Shown here piece by piece: positions 34,469 through 41,914 of a stretch of DNA of 64,000 bases (its first letter is position 1; each line of letters starts with the position of its first letter). The translations under genes were made by a program, and so were the position numbers. The DNA is from Raineyella sp044508675 (lineage in GTDB: Bacteria; Actinomycetota; Actinomycetes; Propionibacteriales; Propionibacteriaceae), in NCBI GenBank assembly GCA_044508675.1, contig JBIQHF010000006.1, forward strand, positions 62,001 to 126,000, read 5' to 3'. The notes below the pieces were generated by a model that worked only from the letters and a program-made list of their open reading frames with translations, had not been told where the DNA came from and did not search any database.

Positions 34469-34984
34469 ATGGTCGAACCGATGAGCCCCCAGGACGAGCA
34501 GGTGATCACCGAGCAACTCGGCAGGATGCCCCGCGGGGTGGTCGGCGTGGCCTGGCGGTGCCCTTGCGGCAAGCCCGGCGTGGTCGCCACCGCCCCCCGG
34601 CTGCCTGACGGTACGCCGTTCCCGACCACCTACTACCTGACCTGCCCGCGAGCCGTCTCCGCCTGTTCGACGCTCGAGGCGTCGGGCCTGATGACCGAGA
34701 TGACCGACCGGCTGGACACCGATCCGCACCTGGCCGCCGCCTACCGTCAGGCGCACGAGGCGTACCTCGCCGACCGCGAGGAGCTCGGCCACGTCGAGGA
34801 GATCGAGGGCATCAGCGCCGGTGGCATGCCCACCCGGGTCAAGTGCCTGCACGTGCTGGCCGGGCACTCGCTGGCCGCCGGACCGGGGGTCAACCCGTTC
34901 GGTGACGAGACACTGGCCGCGCTGGGGGAGTTCTGGACCCGGCCGTGCCTGGAGGACACCGCCGACCAGTGGGCCGAGGACTGA
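34469..34984 (+). CDS. DUF501 protein
   Basis: A 171-residue protein with DUF501 features: CPCGKPGVVATAPRLPDGTPFPT, TYYLTCPRAVSACSTLEASG and TRVKCLHVLAGHSLAAGPGVNPFGD. Cysteines at several conserved positions may bind metal. Function unknown. It stands between divIC and ppx as in most actinobacteria, and its stop overlaps the ppx start (TGATG). A -10 GAGACT (34456-34461) is seven bases before the ATG. Confidence 0.92.
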   Translation: MVEPMSPQDEQVITEQLGRMPRGVVGVAWRCPCGKPGVVATAPRLPDGTPFPTTYYLTCPRAVSACSTLEASGLMTEMTDRLDTDPHLAAAYRQAHEAYLADREELGHVEEIEGISAGGMPTRVKCLHVLAGHSLAAGPGVNPFGDETLAALGEFWTRPCLEDTADQWAED

Positions 34985-35940
34985 TGCGGGCTGCCGGGAT
35001 CGACTGTGGCACCAACTCGCTGCGATTGCTGTTGGTTGAGTCCGATGGCCCGGACGCGCCGGTCCGTGAGCTCAGCCGTCAGTTGCGGATCGTACGCCTG
35101 GGGGAGGGGGTCGACGCGACCGGCGCGTTCTCCGCTGCGGCCCTGGAGCGGGCATTCGCCGTGCTCGACGAGTACGCCCGGCTGATCCACGAGGCCGGCG
35201 TCGAGCCGGCACGCATCCGCATGGTCGCGACGTCGGCGGCCCGGGACGTGCGCAACCGCGACGCCTTCAGTGCAGGCGTCCGGGACCGCCTCGGTGTCGA
35301 GCCGCAGGTCATCCCGGGTGCCGAGGAGGCCGAGTTGTCCTTCGCCGGGGCACTGGCCGGGCTGCACGCCGCGGGCGTGTCGGTCGACGGGCCGGTACTG
35401 GTCACCGACGTCGGCGGCGGGTCCACCGAGTTCGCCGTCGGCGACCCGGACGGCACGCTGCGCCAGGCCACGTCACTGGACATCGGATCGGTGCGCCTGC
35501 GCGAGCGGTCCATGCCGGGCGACCCGCCGGAGCCGGCGCAGTTGCGCGCCACTCGCGACATCATCGACACGGCCCTGGACGACAGCGGGATCGACTTCGG
35601 TGCGGTGCGTGAGTGGGTCGGTGTCGCGGGGACGGTGACGTCGGTGCTGGCCGCGCACCTGGAGTTGCCGGCCTACGACCGGGAGGCGGTGCACGGCGCC
35701 CGGATGTCCCTGCCGGCGGTGCAGGAGATCGCCGACCGGTTCTGTGCCCGGACGGTCGAGGAGCTCAGCCTGATCCCGTCACTGCACCCGCTGCGGGCCC
35801 AGGTCATCTCCGCCGGGGCGGTCATCCTGGAGCGGATCTCGCGCCGGCTCGACGTTCCGGGCCTGCTGGCCTCCGAGACCGACATCCTGGACGGTGTCGC
35901 CGCCCGCGCGCTGGCCGGCGGCATGCAGGTGTCCGGCTGA
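34984..35940 (+). CDS. ppx: Ppx/GppA phosphatase
   Basis: A 318-residue ASKHA-fold phosphatase. It hydrolyses polyphosphate or (p)ppGpp. The nucleotide site AAGIDCGTNSLRLLL is at the N-terminus and DVGGGSTEFAVG in the middle marks the second phosphate loop. The length matches the short actinobacterial exopolyphosphatase without the C-terminal HD domain. ATG 34984 overlaps the DUF501 stop, so the two are translationally coupled. Confidence 0.93.
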   Translation: MRAAGIDCGTNSLRLLLVESDGPDAPVRELSRQLRIVRLGEGVDATGAFSAAALERAFAVLDEYARLIHEAGVEPARIRMVATSAARDVRNRDAFSAGVRDRLGVEPQVIPGAEEAELSFAGALAGLHAAGVSVDGPVLVTDVGGGSTEFAVGDPDGTLRQATSLDIGSVRLRERSMPGDPPEPAQLRATRDIIDTALDDSGIDFGAVREWVGVAGTVTSVLAAHLELPAYDREAVHGARMSLPAVQEIADRFCARTVEELSLIPSLHPLRAQVISAGAVILERISRRLDVPGLLASETDILDGVAARALAGGMQVSG

Positions 35941-35954
35941 GCGGCGGGGGAGCG

Positions 35955-35960
35955 TACGAT
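35955..35960 (+). promoter_or_regulatory. -10 element of the tRNA-Leu gene
   Basis: TACGAT at 35955-35960, nine bases before the tRNA 5' end at 35970. Confidence 0.5.
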
Positions 35961-35969
35961 CCGGAGACG

Positions 35970-36042
35970 GCCCTCGTAGCCCAATGGCAGAGGCAGGCGG
36001 CTTAAACCCGCTTCAGTATGGGTTCGAATCCCATCGGGGGCA
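35970..36042 (+). tRNA. tRNA with anticodon TAA (Leu), class-I size
   Basis: A complete 73-base cloverleaf: acceptor GCCCTCG/CGGGGGC, anticodon stem GGCGG/CCGCT with loop CTTAAAC (TAA, reads UUA), five-base variable region TCAGT, T arm ATGGG TTCGAAT CCCAT, discriminator A, no CCA. Leucine tRNAs normally carry a long variable arm and about 85 bases; this one does not. A tRNA-Leu (leuX) occupies the same place after ppx in M. tuberculosis (from memory). Confidence 0.85.
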
Positions 36043-36101
36043 CCGAGGTGGCGAGGTCCGCACCTTGCCCCATCGTGGAGTGGCTCCCAGCCGCCAGGGG
36101 C

Positions 36102-36404
36102 TCAGGGTCGTGCCGGATCGGCAGAAGTCTCCGGCGGCCTCTCCGGTGCCGCCTCCTCTACCTTCCGCGACCGGAACCGCTGCTGGGCCCCTTGCTTGGT
36201 CAGGCCGTACACCGCACCGATCTTCGACCAGGAGACACCCTCGGCGCGTGCCTCGAGCACGGCCGCCTCCTCGAGTGCCTCGGTCGATGCCCGGACGGCA
36301 CGGGCCGCGGCCAGCAACTCCTTGCCTCCGGTGGCCCGATCGAAATCGCTGAGGGCAGCGTCGAGGTCCCGACGGCTGTCGTCCAGTCGGCTGACCTTGC
36401 TCAT
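36102..36404 (-). CDS. Small HTH protein
   Basis: A 100-residue protein. The first 65 residues are helical and acidic (ATGGKELLAAARAVRASTEA), then comes a helix-turn-helix EGVSWSKIGAVYGLTKQGAQ (about residues 55-74) and a Pro/Glu tail. This type of small DNA-binding protein is common in actinobacteria and has no settled name. -10 TAGGAT (complement of 36411-36416) is six bases before the ATG. The region upstream carries TTGAC/GTCAA repeats shared with the divergent small ORF, so it probably regulates itself and its neighbour (inference). Confidence 0.75.
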   Translation of the reverse strand: MSKVSRLDDSRRDLDAALSDFDRATGGKELLAAARAVRASTEALEEAAVLEARAEGVSWSKIGAVYGLTKQGAQQRFRSRKVEEAAPERPPETSADPARP

Positions 36405-36436
36405 GGCCTCATCCTACGACACGCGGCAACAGGAAG

Positions 36437-36487
36437 TTGACGACCACGTCAATCCGTGGTTGACTCTTCGTCAATCAGTAGTTGACG
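36437..36487. promoter_or_regulatory. TTGAC/GTCAA operator array
   Basis: TTGACG-ACCA-CGTCAA (36437-36452), TTGAC-TCTTC-GTCAA (36460-36474) and half-site TTGACG (36482-36487) start 23 and 22 bases apart, about two helical turns. The array lies between the -10 of the HTH gene and the Shine-Dalgarno site of the lysine-rich ORF, so one bound protein could control both. Confidence 0.65.
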
Positions 36488-36504
36488 ATCGAGGAGGTGC
36501 GGAG

Positions 36505-36576
36505 ATGGCGAAGAATAAGTCGAAGAAGAAGGACGACAAGAAGAACAAGAAGTCCAAGAAGTCGAAGAAGAAGTAG
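36505..36576 (+). CDS. 23-residue lysine-rich peptide
   Basis: A small ORF with a strong GAGGAGG (36491-36497) seven bases before ATG. It encodes 23 residues, 14 of them lysine, and uses only Met, Ala, Lys, Asn, Ser and Asp; it starts MAKNKSKKKDDK and ends in KKK. It has no predicted fold. Ribosomal protein bL37 of mycobacteria is also a basic peptide of about 24 residues starting MAK (from memory), so a ribosome or nucleic-acid partner is possible. A hairpin follows at 36621, and the operator array lies just upstream. Confidence 0.65.
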   Translation: MAKNKSKKKDDKKNKKSKKSKKK

Positions 36577-36620
36577 AACGTTCTTCCACCCGCCCGGGGG
36601 CTTGCCGGGAGTCATTTGCG

Positions 36621-36652
36621 ATGGGCGCCACGGCAACTGCTGCGGCGCCCAT
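36621..36652 (+). terminator. Hairpin after the lysine-rich ORF
   Basis: ATGGGCGCC (36621-36629) and GGCGCCCAT (36644-36652) form a perfect nine-pair stem with a 14-base loop. There is no T-run. Confidence 0.5.
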
Positions 36653-36711
36653 CAATGTCTGCGGGACGCTGCCCGGTTCCCCGGCCGGCCGGCACCTGAC
36701 AGGATCGGGCC

Positions 36712-37974
36712 ATGGCAGACGAGGAACCCGGCCGGCCCACCCGTGCCGTACGCCGTGCCCGGGGCGCCGTTGCCGCGCTGTTCTTCACCAACGGGGCCGT
36801 CTTCGCCAACCTCGTCCCCCGCTACCCGCAGATCAAGGCCGCACTGGACCTGGACAATGCGACGTACGGCCTGGCGGTCGCAGCCTTTCCCGCCGGGGCG
36901 ATCGTCGCCGGGCTCGGCGCCGCGCCGCTGATCCGCCGCTTCGGGTCCGCCACAGTCGCTGCGACCGGGATGATCCTCACCGCCCTCGGCGTGCTCGTCG
37001 CCGGCACCGCCCCCACGGTCCTTGTCTTCGCCGCCGGACTGTTCGTGGGCGGTGCGATGGACGCGATCACCGATGTCGCCCAGAACGCCCACGGGCTGCG
37101 GGTGCAGCGCGGCTACGGGCGCTCGATCATCAACTCCTTCCACGCCGTCTGGTCCATCGGCGCGGTCGTTGGCGGGGCCATGGCCGGCGGTGCGATCGCC
37201 CTGGGCCTTCCCCTGGCGGTGCACCTGGGCCTGTCGGCCGCCCTGTTCTCGGTGGTCAGCCTGGTTGCCCTGCGCTTCTGCCTGCGCGGTCCGGACCGCG
37301 ACGCCGCGCCGGCGCCCGGCCTCGACACCGTACGGCCCAGCGAGGCGGCCGGCGGATCGGAGCGGCGGCCGCACCACTCACCGGTGCCTCCGCGGGTCGT
37401 GCTGGTCCTCGTCGCCCTGGTCCTGATCGCCATCGCGGACACCCTGGTGGAGGACGTCGGCGGGACCTGGGCCACGCTCTACCTGTCCGAAGGGCTGGGG
37501 GCGCCGGCGACGATCGCGGTCAGTGGCTACGTCGCACTGGTCGGCGCGCAGTTCATCGGCCGGGTGTTCGGTGACCGGTTCGTCGACCGGTTCGGGCAGC
37601 GGGCCGTCGCCCGGGCAGGCGGCCTGCTCGTCACCGTGGGGATGGGGCTGGCGCTGGCCTTCCCCAGCGTCCCGGGCACGATCCTCGGGTTCGCCGCGGC
37701 CGGTTTCGGGGTGGCGACGCTGATCCCGGGAGTGATGCACCAGGCCGATGAACTGCCCGGGCTGAACCACGGGACCGGTCTGACCATCGTGTCCTGGCTG
37801 ATGCGGCTGGGGTTCCTGCTGTCCCCGCCGGTCGTCGGCCTGGTCGCCGACGCCACGTCGTTGCGCGCCGGCCTGCTCGTGGTCCCGCTCGCCGGCCTCG
37901 TGGTGGTTCTGCTGGCCGGGGTGCTCCAGGGACGTACGCTGCCGGCCGCACCAGCCGGACGGGACGGCAGGTGA
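36712..37974 (+). CDS. MFS transporter
   Basis: A 420-residue protein with about 12 hydrophobic helices and a hydrophilic central loop near residue 205. Features are LVPRYPQIKAALDLDNATYGL, the motif-A-like LIRRFG and FGDRFVDRFGQRAVARAGG, and NAHGLRVQRGYGRSIINSFH, which is frequent in the sugar/fucose-like MFS subgroup. The substrate is unknown. -10-like CAGGAT (36700-36705) is six bases before ATG 36712. Confidence 0.8.
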   Translation: MADEEPGRPTRAVRRARGAVAALFFTNGAVFANLVPRYPQIKAALDLDNATYGLAVAAFPAGAIVAGLGAAPLIRRFGSATVAATGMILTALGVLVAGTAPTVLVFAAGLFVGGAMDAITDVAQNAHGLRVQRGYGRSIINSFHAVWSIGAVVGGAMAGGAIALGLPLAVHLGLSAALFSVVSLVALRFCLRGPDRDAAPAPGLDTVRPSEAAGGSERRPHHSPVPPRVVLVLVALVLIAIADTLVEDVGGTWATLYLSEGLGAPATIAVSGYVALVGAQFIGRVFGDRFVDRFGQRAVARAGGLLVTVGMGLALAFPSVPGTILGFAAAGFGVATLIPGVMHQADELPGLNHGTGLTIVSWLMRLGFLLSPPVVGLVADATSLRAGLLVVPLAGLVVVLLAGVLQGRTLPAAPAGRDGR

Positions 37975-37998
37975 CCACCCGCTCAGCCACCCAGCCGC

Positions 37999-38754
37999 TC
38001 AGCCGGCCGCCGACGTACGAGGTAGGCGTCGTCCGAGCCGGATCAGCACCACCCCCACCGCCACGAACCAGGCCCACAGCAGGACCCCGTACACCCAGTA
38101 GAACTGCGGCACCGCATACCGCAGCAGTTCACCCAGCACACCGAACACCCCGGTGACCACCCCCAACCAACCGACCGCTCGCCACCCGGCGTTGCGGACC
38201 ATCGCGATCGAGATGAGCAGGATGCCGAGGGTGGCCATCACGCCGGGGATGGTCGGGGTGTTGTTCTCGGCGATGATGGTCTCCGCGGCGATCGCGTATG
38301 CCGCGCGGTCGGCCGGGGCGGCGGCCCGGTACTGCTCGCTCAGGTAGACCAGGGCCAACGCGCCCCGGCTCGAGGTGGGGATCGCCAGCAGCAGGGCGTA
38401 CGACACCCCGCCCACCAGCGCCCCGAGCAGCGCCAGGGTGCGGGCCGTCGGGGCCAGCGCGATGAACAGCGCCACGAAGACGATGACGGCCAGGACGCCG
38501 GGCGCGATCCACAACACCTGCTCGGCGACGTACACCGAGGTGTGGGCGGCGATGAACTCCAGCGTCTCGACCCCGCCGTTCACCGGTGGTGGGGCGGCGA
38601 AGTCCAGCGCGAGCGCGACCAGCAGGAGCGCGACGAACAGGAGCGAGCCGATGCCGGCGACAGTGAACAATCCGGCCCAGGGCCGCAGTGCCGTCCCGGC
38701 TGGGGCAGGCTCGGCCGGCGGAGCGGCGCTCGGTGGAACGAGGGACGGTGGCAT
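37999..38754 (-). CDS. Membrane protein, DUF4386-like (uncertain)
   Basis: A 251-residue protein with about six transmembrane helices after a Pro/Ala-rich 25-residue lead. YALLLAIPTSSRGALALVYLSEQ and the following Ala-rich helix resemble DUF4386-type proteins of unknown function; the family call is tentative. GGAGGGAG precedes ATG 38754. It converges on the MFS gene and has no obvious partner. Confidence 0.5.
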   Translation of the reverse strand: MPPSLVPPSAAPPAEPAPAGTALRPWAGLFTVAGIGSLLFVALLLVALALDFAAPPPVNGGVETLEFIAAHTSVYVAEQVLWIAPGVLAVIVFVALFIALAPTARTLALLGALVGGVSYALLLAIPTSSRGALALVYLSEQYRAAAPADRAAYAIAAETIIAENNTPTIPGVMATLGILLISIAMVRNAGWRAVGWLGVVTGVFGVLGELLRYAVPQFYWVYGVLLWAWFVAVGVVLIRLGRRLPRTSAAG

Positions 38755-38998
38755 GGCGGTCTCCCTCCGCTGGGTGGTCACCATGCTCGGCGCGGCGACG
38801 GCAGTCCGTCAACAGTGCTGCCGGTGATCCACGGCACTCGTCGATCCACGGCACGGTCCGCAGGACGTCACTGCGACGATCGACCACATCGGGGGTCCAC
38901 CGGATTTGTCCCCGGTCCCGTACGGCACGAACTTGGCCGTGGGCCGGTGGCCCGTACGATGGGCAATGCAACCCTTGAATCGTAAGGAATCCACGCGC

Positions 38999-39805
38999 AT
39001 GCGCTCCCACAATCCTGTGCTCAATCGCTCGGCCGCGTTCAGCCCGCAGGCCGCATACCAGACCAGCCAGGCCCCGTACTACCAGGGCCAGGGCTACGAC
39101 CCGTACGCCGCCCCCCAGCCCACCGACCGGATGACGATGGATGACGTCGTCACCAAGACCGCGCTGACCCTCGGCGTCGTCGTGCTCGCCGCGGCCGCCT
39201 CCTGGCTCCTCGTCCCGGCAGCGCTCACCGGCGTCGCCTGGATCGGTGCCGCGATCGCCGCCCTGGTCGTCTCGTTCATGGTGGTCAGCCGTCGCACCCG
39301 GACCGCCCGCCCCGGCATGGTCATGCTCTACGCCGCGCTCGAGGGCGTCTTCATCGGCGTCCTCTCCCGCTTCCTGGAGCAGCTGTACCCCGGCATCGTG
39401 GTCCAGGCGATCGTCGCGACCTTCGTGGTCGCCGGCCTGGTCCTGGCCAGCTACAAGGTCTTCAACCTGAACCGCTACGCGAACAAGATCGCGCGCGGCG
39501 TGCTGATCGCGACCGTGGCCCTGGGCGTGGTCTACCTGGTCAACTTCGTGCTGTCGCTGGCCGGTATCCGTACCGGCATCATCGGCTTCGGCCCGCAGGC
39601 CGGCCTGCTGGCCTTCGGGGTGACCGCGGTCGCCATCGTGCTGGCCACCCTCAACCTGCTGGTCGACTTCGCCCAGATCGAGGACGGTGTCCGCAACGGC
39701 GCCCCGGCCAACCAGTCCTGGGTGGCGGCCTTCGGCCTGACCGTCACGATGGTCTGGCTCTACACCGAGCTGCTGCGCCTGCTGTCGTACTTCCGACAGA
39801 ACTGA
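38999..39805 (+). CDS. Bax inhibitor-1/YccA family membrane protein
   Basis: A 268-residue protein with seven hydrophobic helices after a Tyr/Gln/Pro-rich 45-residue tail. ASYKVFNLNRYANKIARGVLIA and TLNLLVDFAQIEDGV are characteristic of the BAX inhibitor-1 superfamily; bacterial members are pH-dependent calcium channels. ATG 38999 has AAGGA 11 bases upstream. An in-frame ATG at 38966 is five bases after -10 TACGAT (38955-38960), giving 11 extra residues; both starts are open. Two hairpins follow the stop. Confidence 0.85.
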   Translation: MRSHNPVLNRSAAFSPQAAYQTSQAPYYQGQGYDPYAAPQPTDRMTMDDVVTKTALTLGVVVLAAAASWLLVPAALTGVAWIGAAIAALVVSFMVVSRRTRTARPGMVMLYAALEGVFIGVLSRFLEQLYPGIVVQAIVATFVVAGLVLASYKVFNLNRYANKIARGVLIATVALGVVYLVNFVLSLAGIRTGIIGFGPQAGLLAFGVTAVAIVLATLNLLVDFAQIEDGVRNGAPANQSWVAAFGLTVTMVWLYTELLRLLSYFRQN

Positions 39806-39808
39806 CCG

Positions 39809-39828
39809 AGGCCTGCCCGCAGGCAGGC
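39809..39828 (+). terminator. First terminator hairpin after Bax-like gene
   Basis: GGCCTGCC and GGCAGGCC with loop CGCA: a perfect eight-pair stem directly after the stop codon. Confidence 0.6.
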
Positions 39829-39839
39829 CCGACGAACAT

Positions 39840-39873
39840 CCGGCCCCGTCCCACCATCGCGTGGGGCGGGGCC
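39840..39873 (+). terminator. Second terminator hairpin after Bax-like gene
   Basis: CGGCCCCGTCCCAC and GTGGGGCGGGGCCG form a 14-pair stem including one G-T pair, with loop CATCGC, followed by a T-rich stretch. Confidence 0.75.
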
Positions 39874-39922
39874 GTATTCTGTCCTGCAACCGGGCGATTC
39901 GGGTGAGAGGTGGGAGGCGCTG

Positions 39923-40780
39923 ATGAAGTTCAACGAGGATGCCCGCCTCGACCCGTCCCGGTCGTCCTCCGGCGGGGGGTCCGGCGGCAGGATGGCAGTC
40001 GGCGGGGTCAGCGGTCTGGTCCTGATCCTGGTGGCGCTGTTCTTCGGTATCGATCCGGGGGGCCTGCTGGCGACCCAGCCGGCCGACACCGGTGCCGGCA
40101 CCCAGGACACGCTGCAGGAGTGCACCACCGTCCGGGACATGGAGACCACACCCGAGTGCCGCTTCGTCGCCTACCAGAACTCGATCGACACCTACTGGGG
40201 TGCCGCGCTCCAGGGCTACCGCCCCGCGCAGTTCCGCCTGTTCACCGGCCAGCAGCAGATCGGGACCGGCTGCGGGACCGCCTCCTCGGCGATCGGGCCG
40301 TTCTACTGCCCGGCGGACCAGACCGTGTACGTCGACGAGTCGTTCTTCACCACCTTGCAGCAGCAGTTCGGTGCCACACCGACCCTGGCGGTCGAGGCGT
40401 ATGTGATGGGCCACGAGTACGGCCACCACGTCCAGAACCAGATCGGTGTCCTGGGCCGGTCCCAGGGCGCCACCGGCCCGAGCTCCGACGCGGTCCGCTC
40501 GGAACTGCAGGCCGACTGCTTCGCCGGTGTCTGGTTCGCGAACGCCTCCGACGACCCGAACGGGCCGATCGCCGAAATCAGCCAGCAGGACATCCTCGAG
40601 GCCCGGGCCGCGGCCCAGGCAATCGGGGACGACCACATCCAGCAGAACACCACCGGCCGGGTCGATCGCGAGTCGTGGACCCACGGCTCCTCCGAGCAGC
40701 GGGAGAAGTGGCTGCTGCAGGGCTACACCACCGGGGACCCGAACACCTGCGACACCTGGTCTGCCCGGGATCTCGGCTGA
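39923..40780 (+). CDS. Neutral zinc metallopeptidase (YpfJ family)
   Basis: A 285-residue membrane-anchored peptidase. One transmembrane helix (about residues 25-43) follows a Gly/Ser-rich start. The extracytoplasmic domain has the zinc motif GHEYGHHVQNQ at about residue 162 and the third ligand region SELQADCFAGVW. Paired cysteines (CTTV, CRF; CGT, CP) suggest disulfides. Function of YpfJ proteins is not established. It follows the double terminator and is followed after 15 bases by the methyltransferase. Confidence 0.9.
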   Translation: MKFNEDARLDPSRSSSGGGSGGRMAVGGVSGLVLILVALFFGIDPGGLLATQPADTGAGTQDTLQECTTVRDMETTPECRFVAYQNSIDTYWGAALQGYRPAQFRLFTGQQQIGTGCGTASSAIGPFYCPADQTVYVDESFFTTLQQQFGATPTLAVEAYVMGHEYGHHVQNQIGVLGRSQGATGPSSDAVRSELQADCFAGVWFANASDDPNGPIAEISQQDILEARAAAQAIGDDHIQQNTTGRVDRESWTHGSSEQREKWLLQGYTTGDPNTCDTWSARDLG

Positions 40781-40795
40781 ATCGAACCGATTGAC

Positions 40796-41875
40796 TTGAT
40801 CAAGTACCTGGGGTCCAAGCGCACCCTCGTGCCCGTGCTCGGCCGCCTCGCCCGGGCGGCGCAGGCCACGACGGCGCTGGACCTGTTCACCGGCACCACG
40901 CGGGTGGCGCAGGAGTTCTGCCGGCAGGGGGCGTACGTCACCGCCGTCGACACCGCCGCGTACGCCGAGGTCTTCGCCCGTACGTACGTCGAATTGGACG
41001 CCGACACGGTGGACGTGTCCGCGGTGCAACAGGCGGTCGCCGAGCTCAACTCACTGCCCGGGACCGACGGTTACGTCACCGAGACGTTCTGTCACCGATC
41101 CCGGTACTTCCAGCCCCACAACGGCCGCCGGATCGACGCGATCCGCGACGCGATCGACAGGGACTGGGCCGGTACCTGGCTGTGGCCGGTGCTGATGACC
41201 AGCCTGCTCGAGGCCGCCGATGTGGTGGACTCCACCGTCGGGCTGCAGATGGCCTACCTGAAGAACTGGTCGCCGCGCTCCCACCGGGACCTGGAGCTGC
41301 GGGTGCCGGCGTTCGTCGCCGGCACCGGACGGGCGGTACGCGGCGATGCCCTGCAGGTGGTGGCGGACCTGCCGCCGGTCGACCTGGCCTATCTGGACCC
41401 GCCGTACAACCAGCACCGCTACTTCACGAACTACCACGTCTGGGAGACGCTGGTCCGCTGGGACGCCCCCGAGACGTACGGGGTGGCCTGCAAGCGGATC
41501 GACTGCCGGGATGACGACACCAAGAGCCCGTTCAACGGACGCCGGACCATGCCCGACGCGCTCGCCTCGGTGGTCGAGGGCGTCCGGGCCGACGTGGTCG
41601 CCGTGTCGATCAACGAGGAGTCCTTCATCAGCCGCCCGGAGGTGGAGGAGATGTGCCGGGCCCGCGGCGGCGCCGTCGAGGTGCTCGCCTTCGACGCGCG
41701 GCGGTACATCGGCTCGGTGATCGGCGTGTACAACGGCAAGGGCCGCAAGGTCGGCACACCGGGGGCGCGGTCGACGACCGAGTTCATCGTCCTGGCCGGG
41801 GACCCCGACCGGGTGGCGGCGATGGTGGCGGCGGCGAACGAGGCCGATCCGGCGCCGGTCGAATCGGTCCCCTGA
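40796..41875 (+). CDS. Orphan D12-class DNA adenine methyltransferase
   Basis: A 359-residue MethyltransfD12-type protein. The N-terminus MIKYLGSKRTL and ALDLFTGTTRVAQEF give the SAM site (F31 region), and the catalytic DPPYNQHRYF is at about residue 200. Such enzymes methylate N6 of adenine. No restriction endonuclease or specificity subunit is nearby, so it is an orphan. The start is TTG 40796 without a good Shine-Dalgarno, 15 bases after the peptidase stop. Recognition sequence unknown. Confidence 0.82.
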   Translation: MIKYLGSKRTLVPVLGRLARAAQATTALDLFTGTTRVAQEFCRQGAYVTAVDTAAYAEVFARTYVELDADTVDVSAVQQAVAELNSLPGTDGYVTETFCHRSRYFQPHNGRRIDAIRDAIDRDWAGTWLWPVLMTSLLEAADVVDSTVGLQMAYLKNWSPRSHRDLELRVPAFVAGTGRAVRGDALQVVADLPPVDLAYLDPPYNQHRYFTNYHVWETLVRWDAPETYGVACKRIDCRDDDTKSPFNGRRTMPDALASVVEGVRADVVAVSINEESFISRPEVEEMCRARGGAVEVLAFDARRYIGSVIGVYNGKGRKVGTPGARSTTEFIVLAGDPDRVAAMVAAANEADPAPVESVP

Positions 41876-41914
41876 CCGGTCGGCGGACCCGCGGCACGCC
41901 TCGACGGCCGGCCA

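Noticed and set aside
38129..41029. A 966-codon open frame on the minus strand
   Set aside because: It runs antisense to the membrane protein, Bax-like, peptidase and methyltransferase genes. High GC makes long empty frames common and the translation has no recognisable domain.
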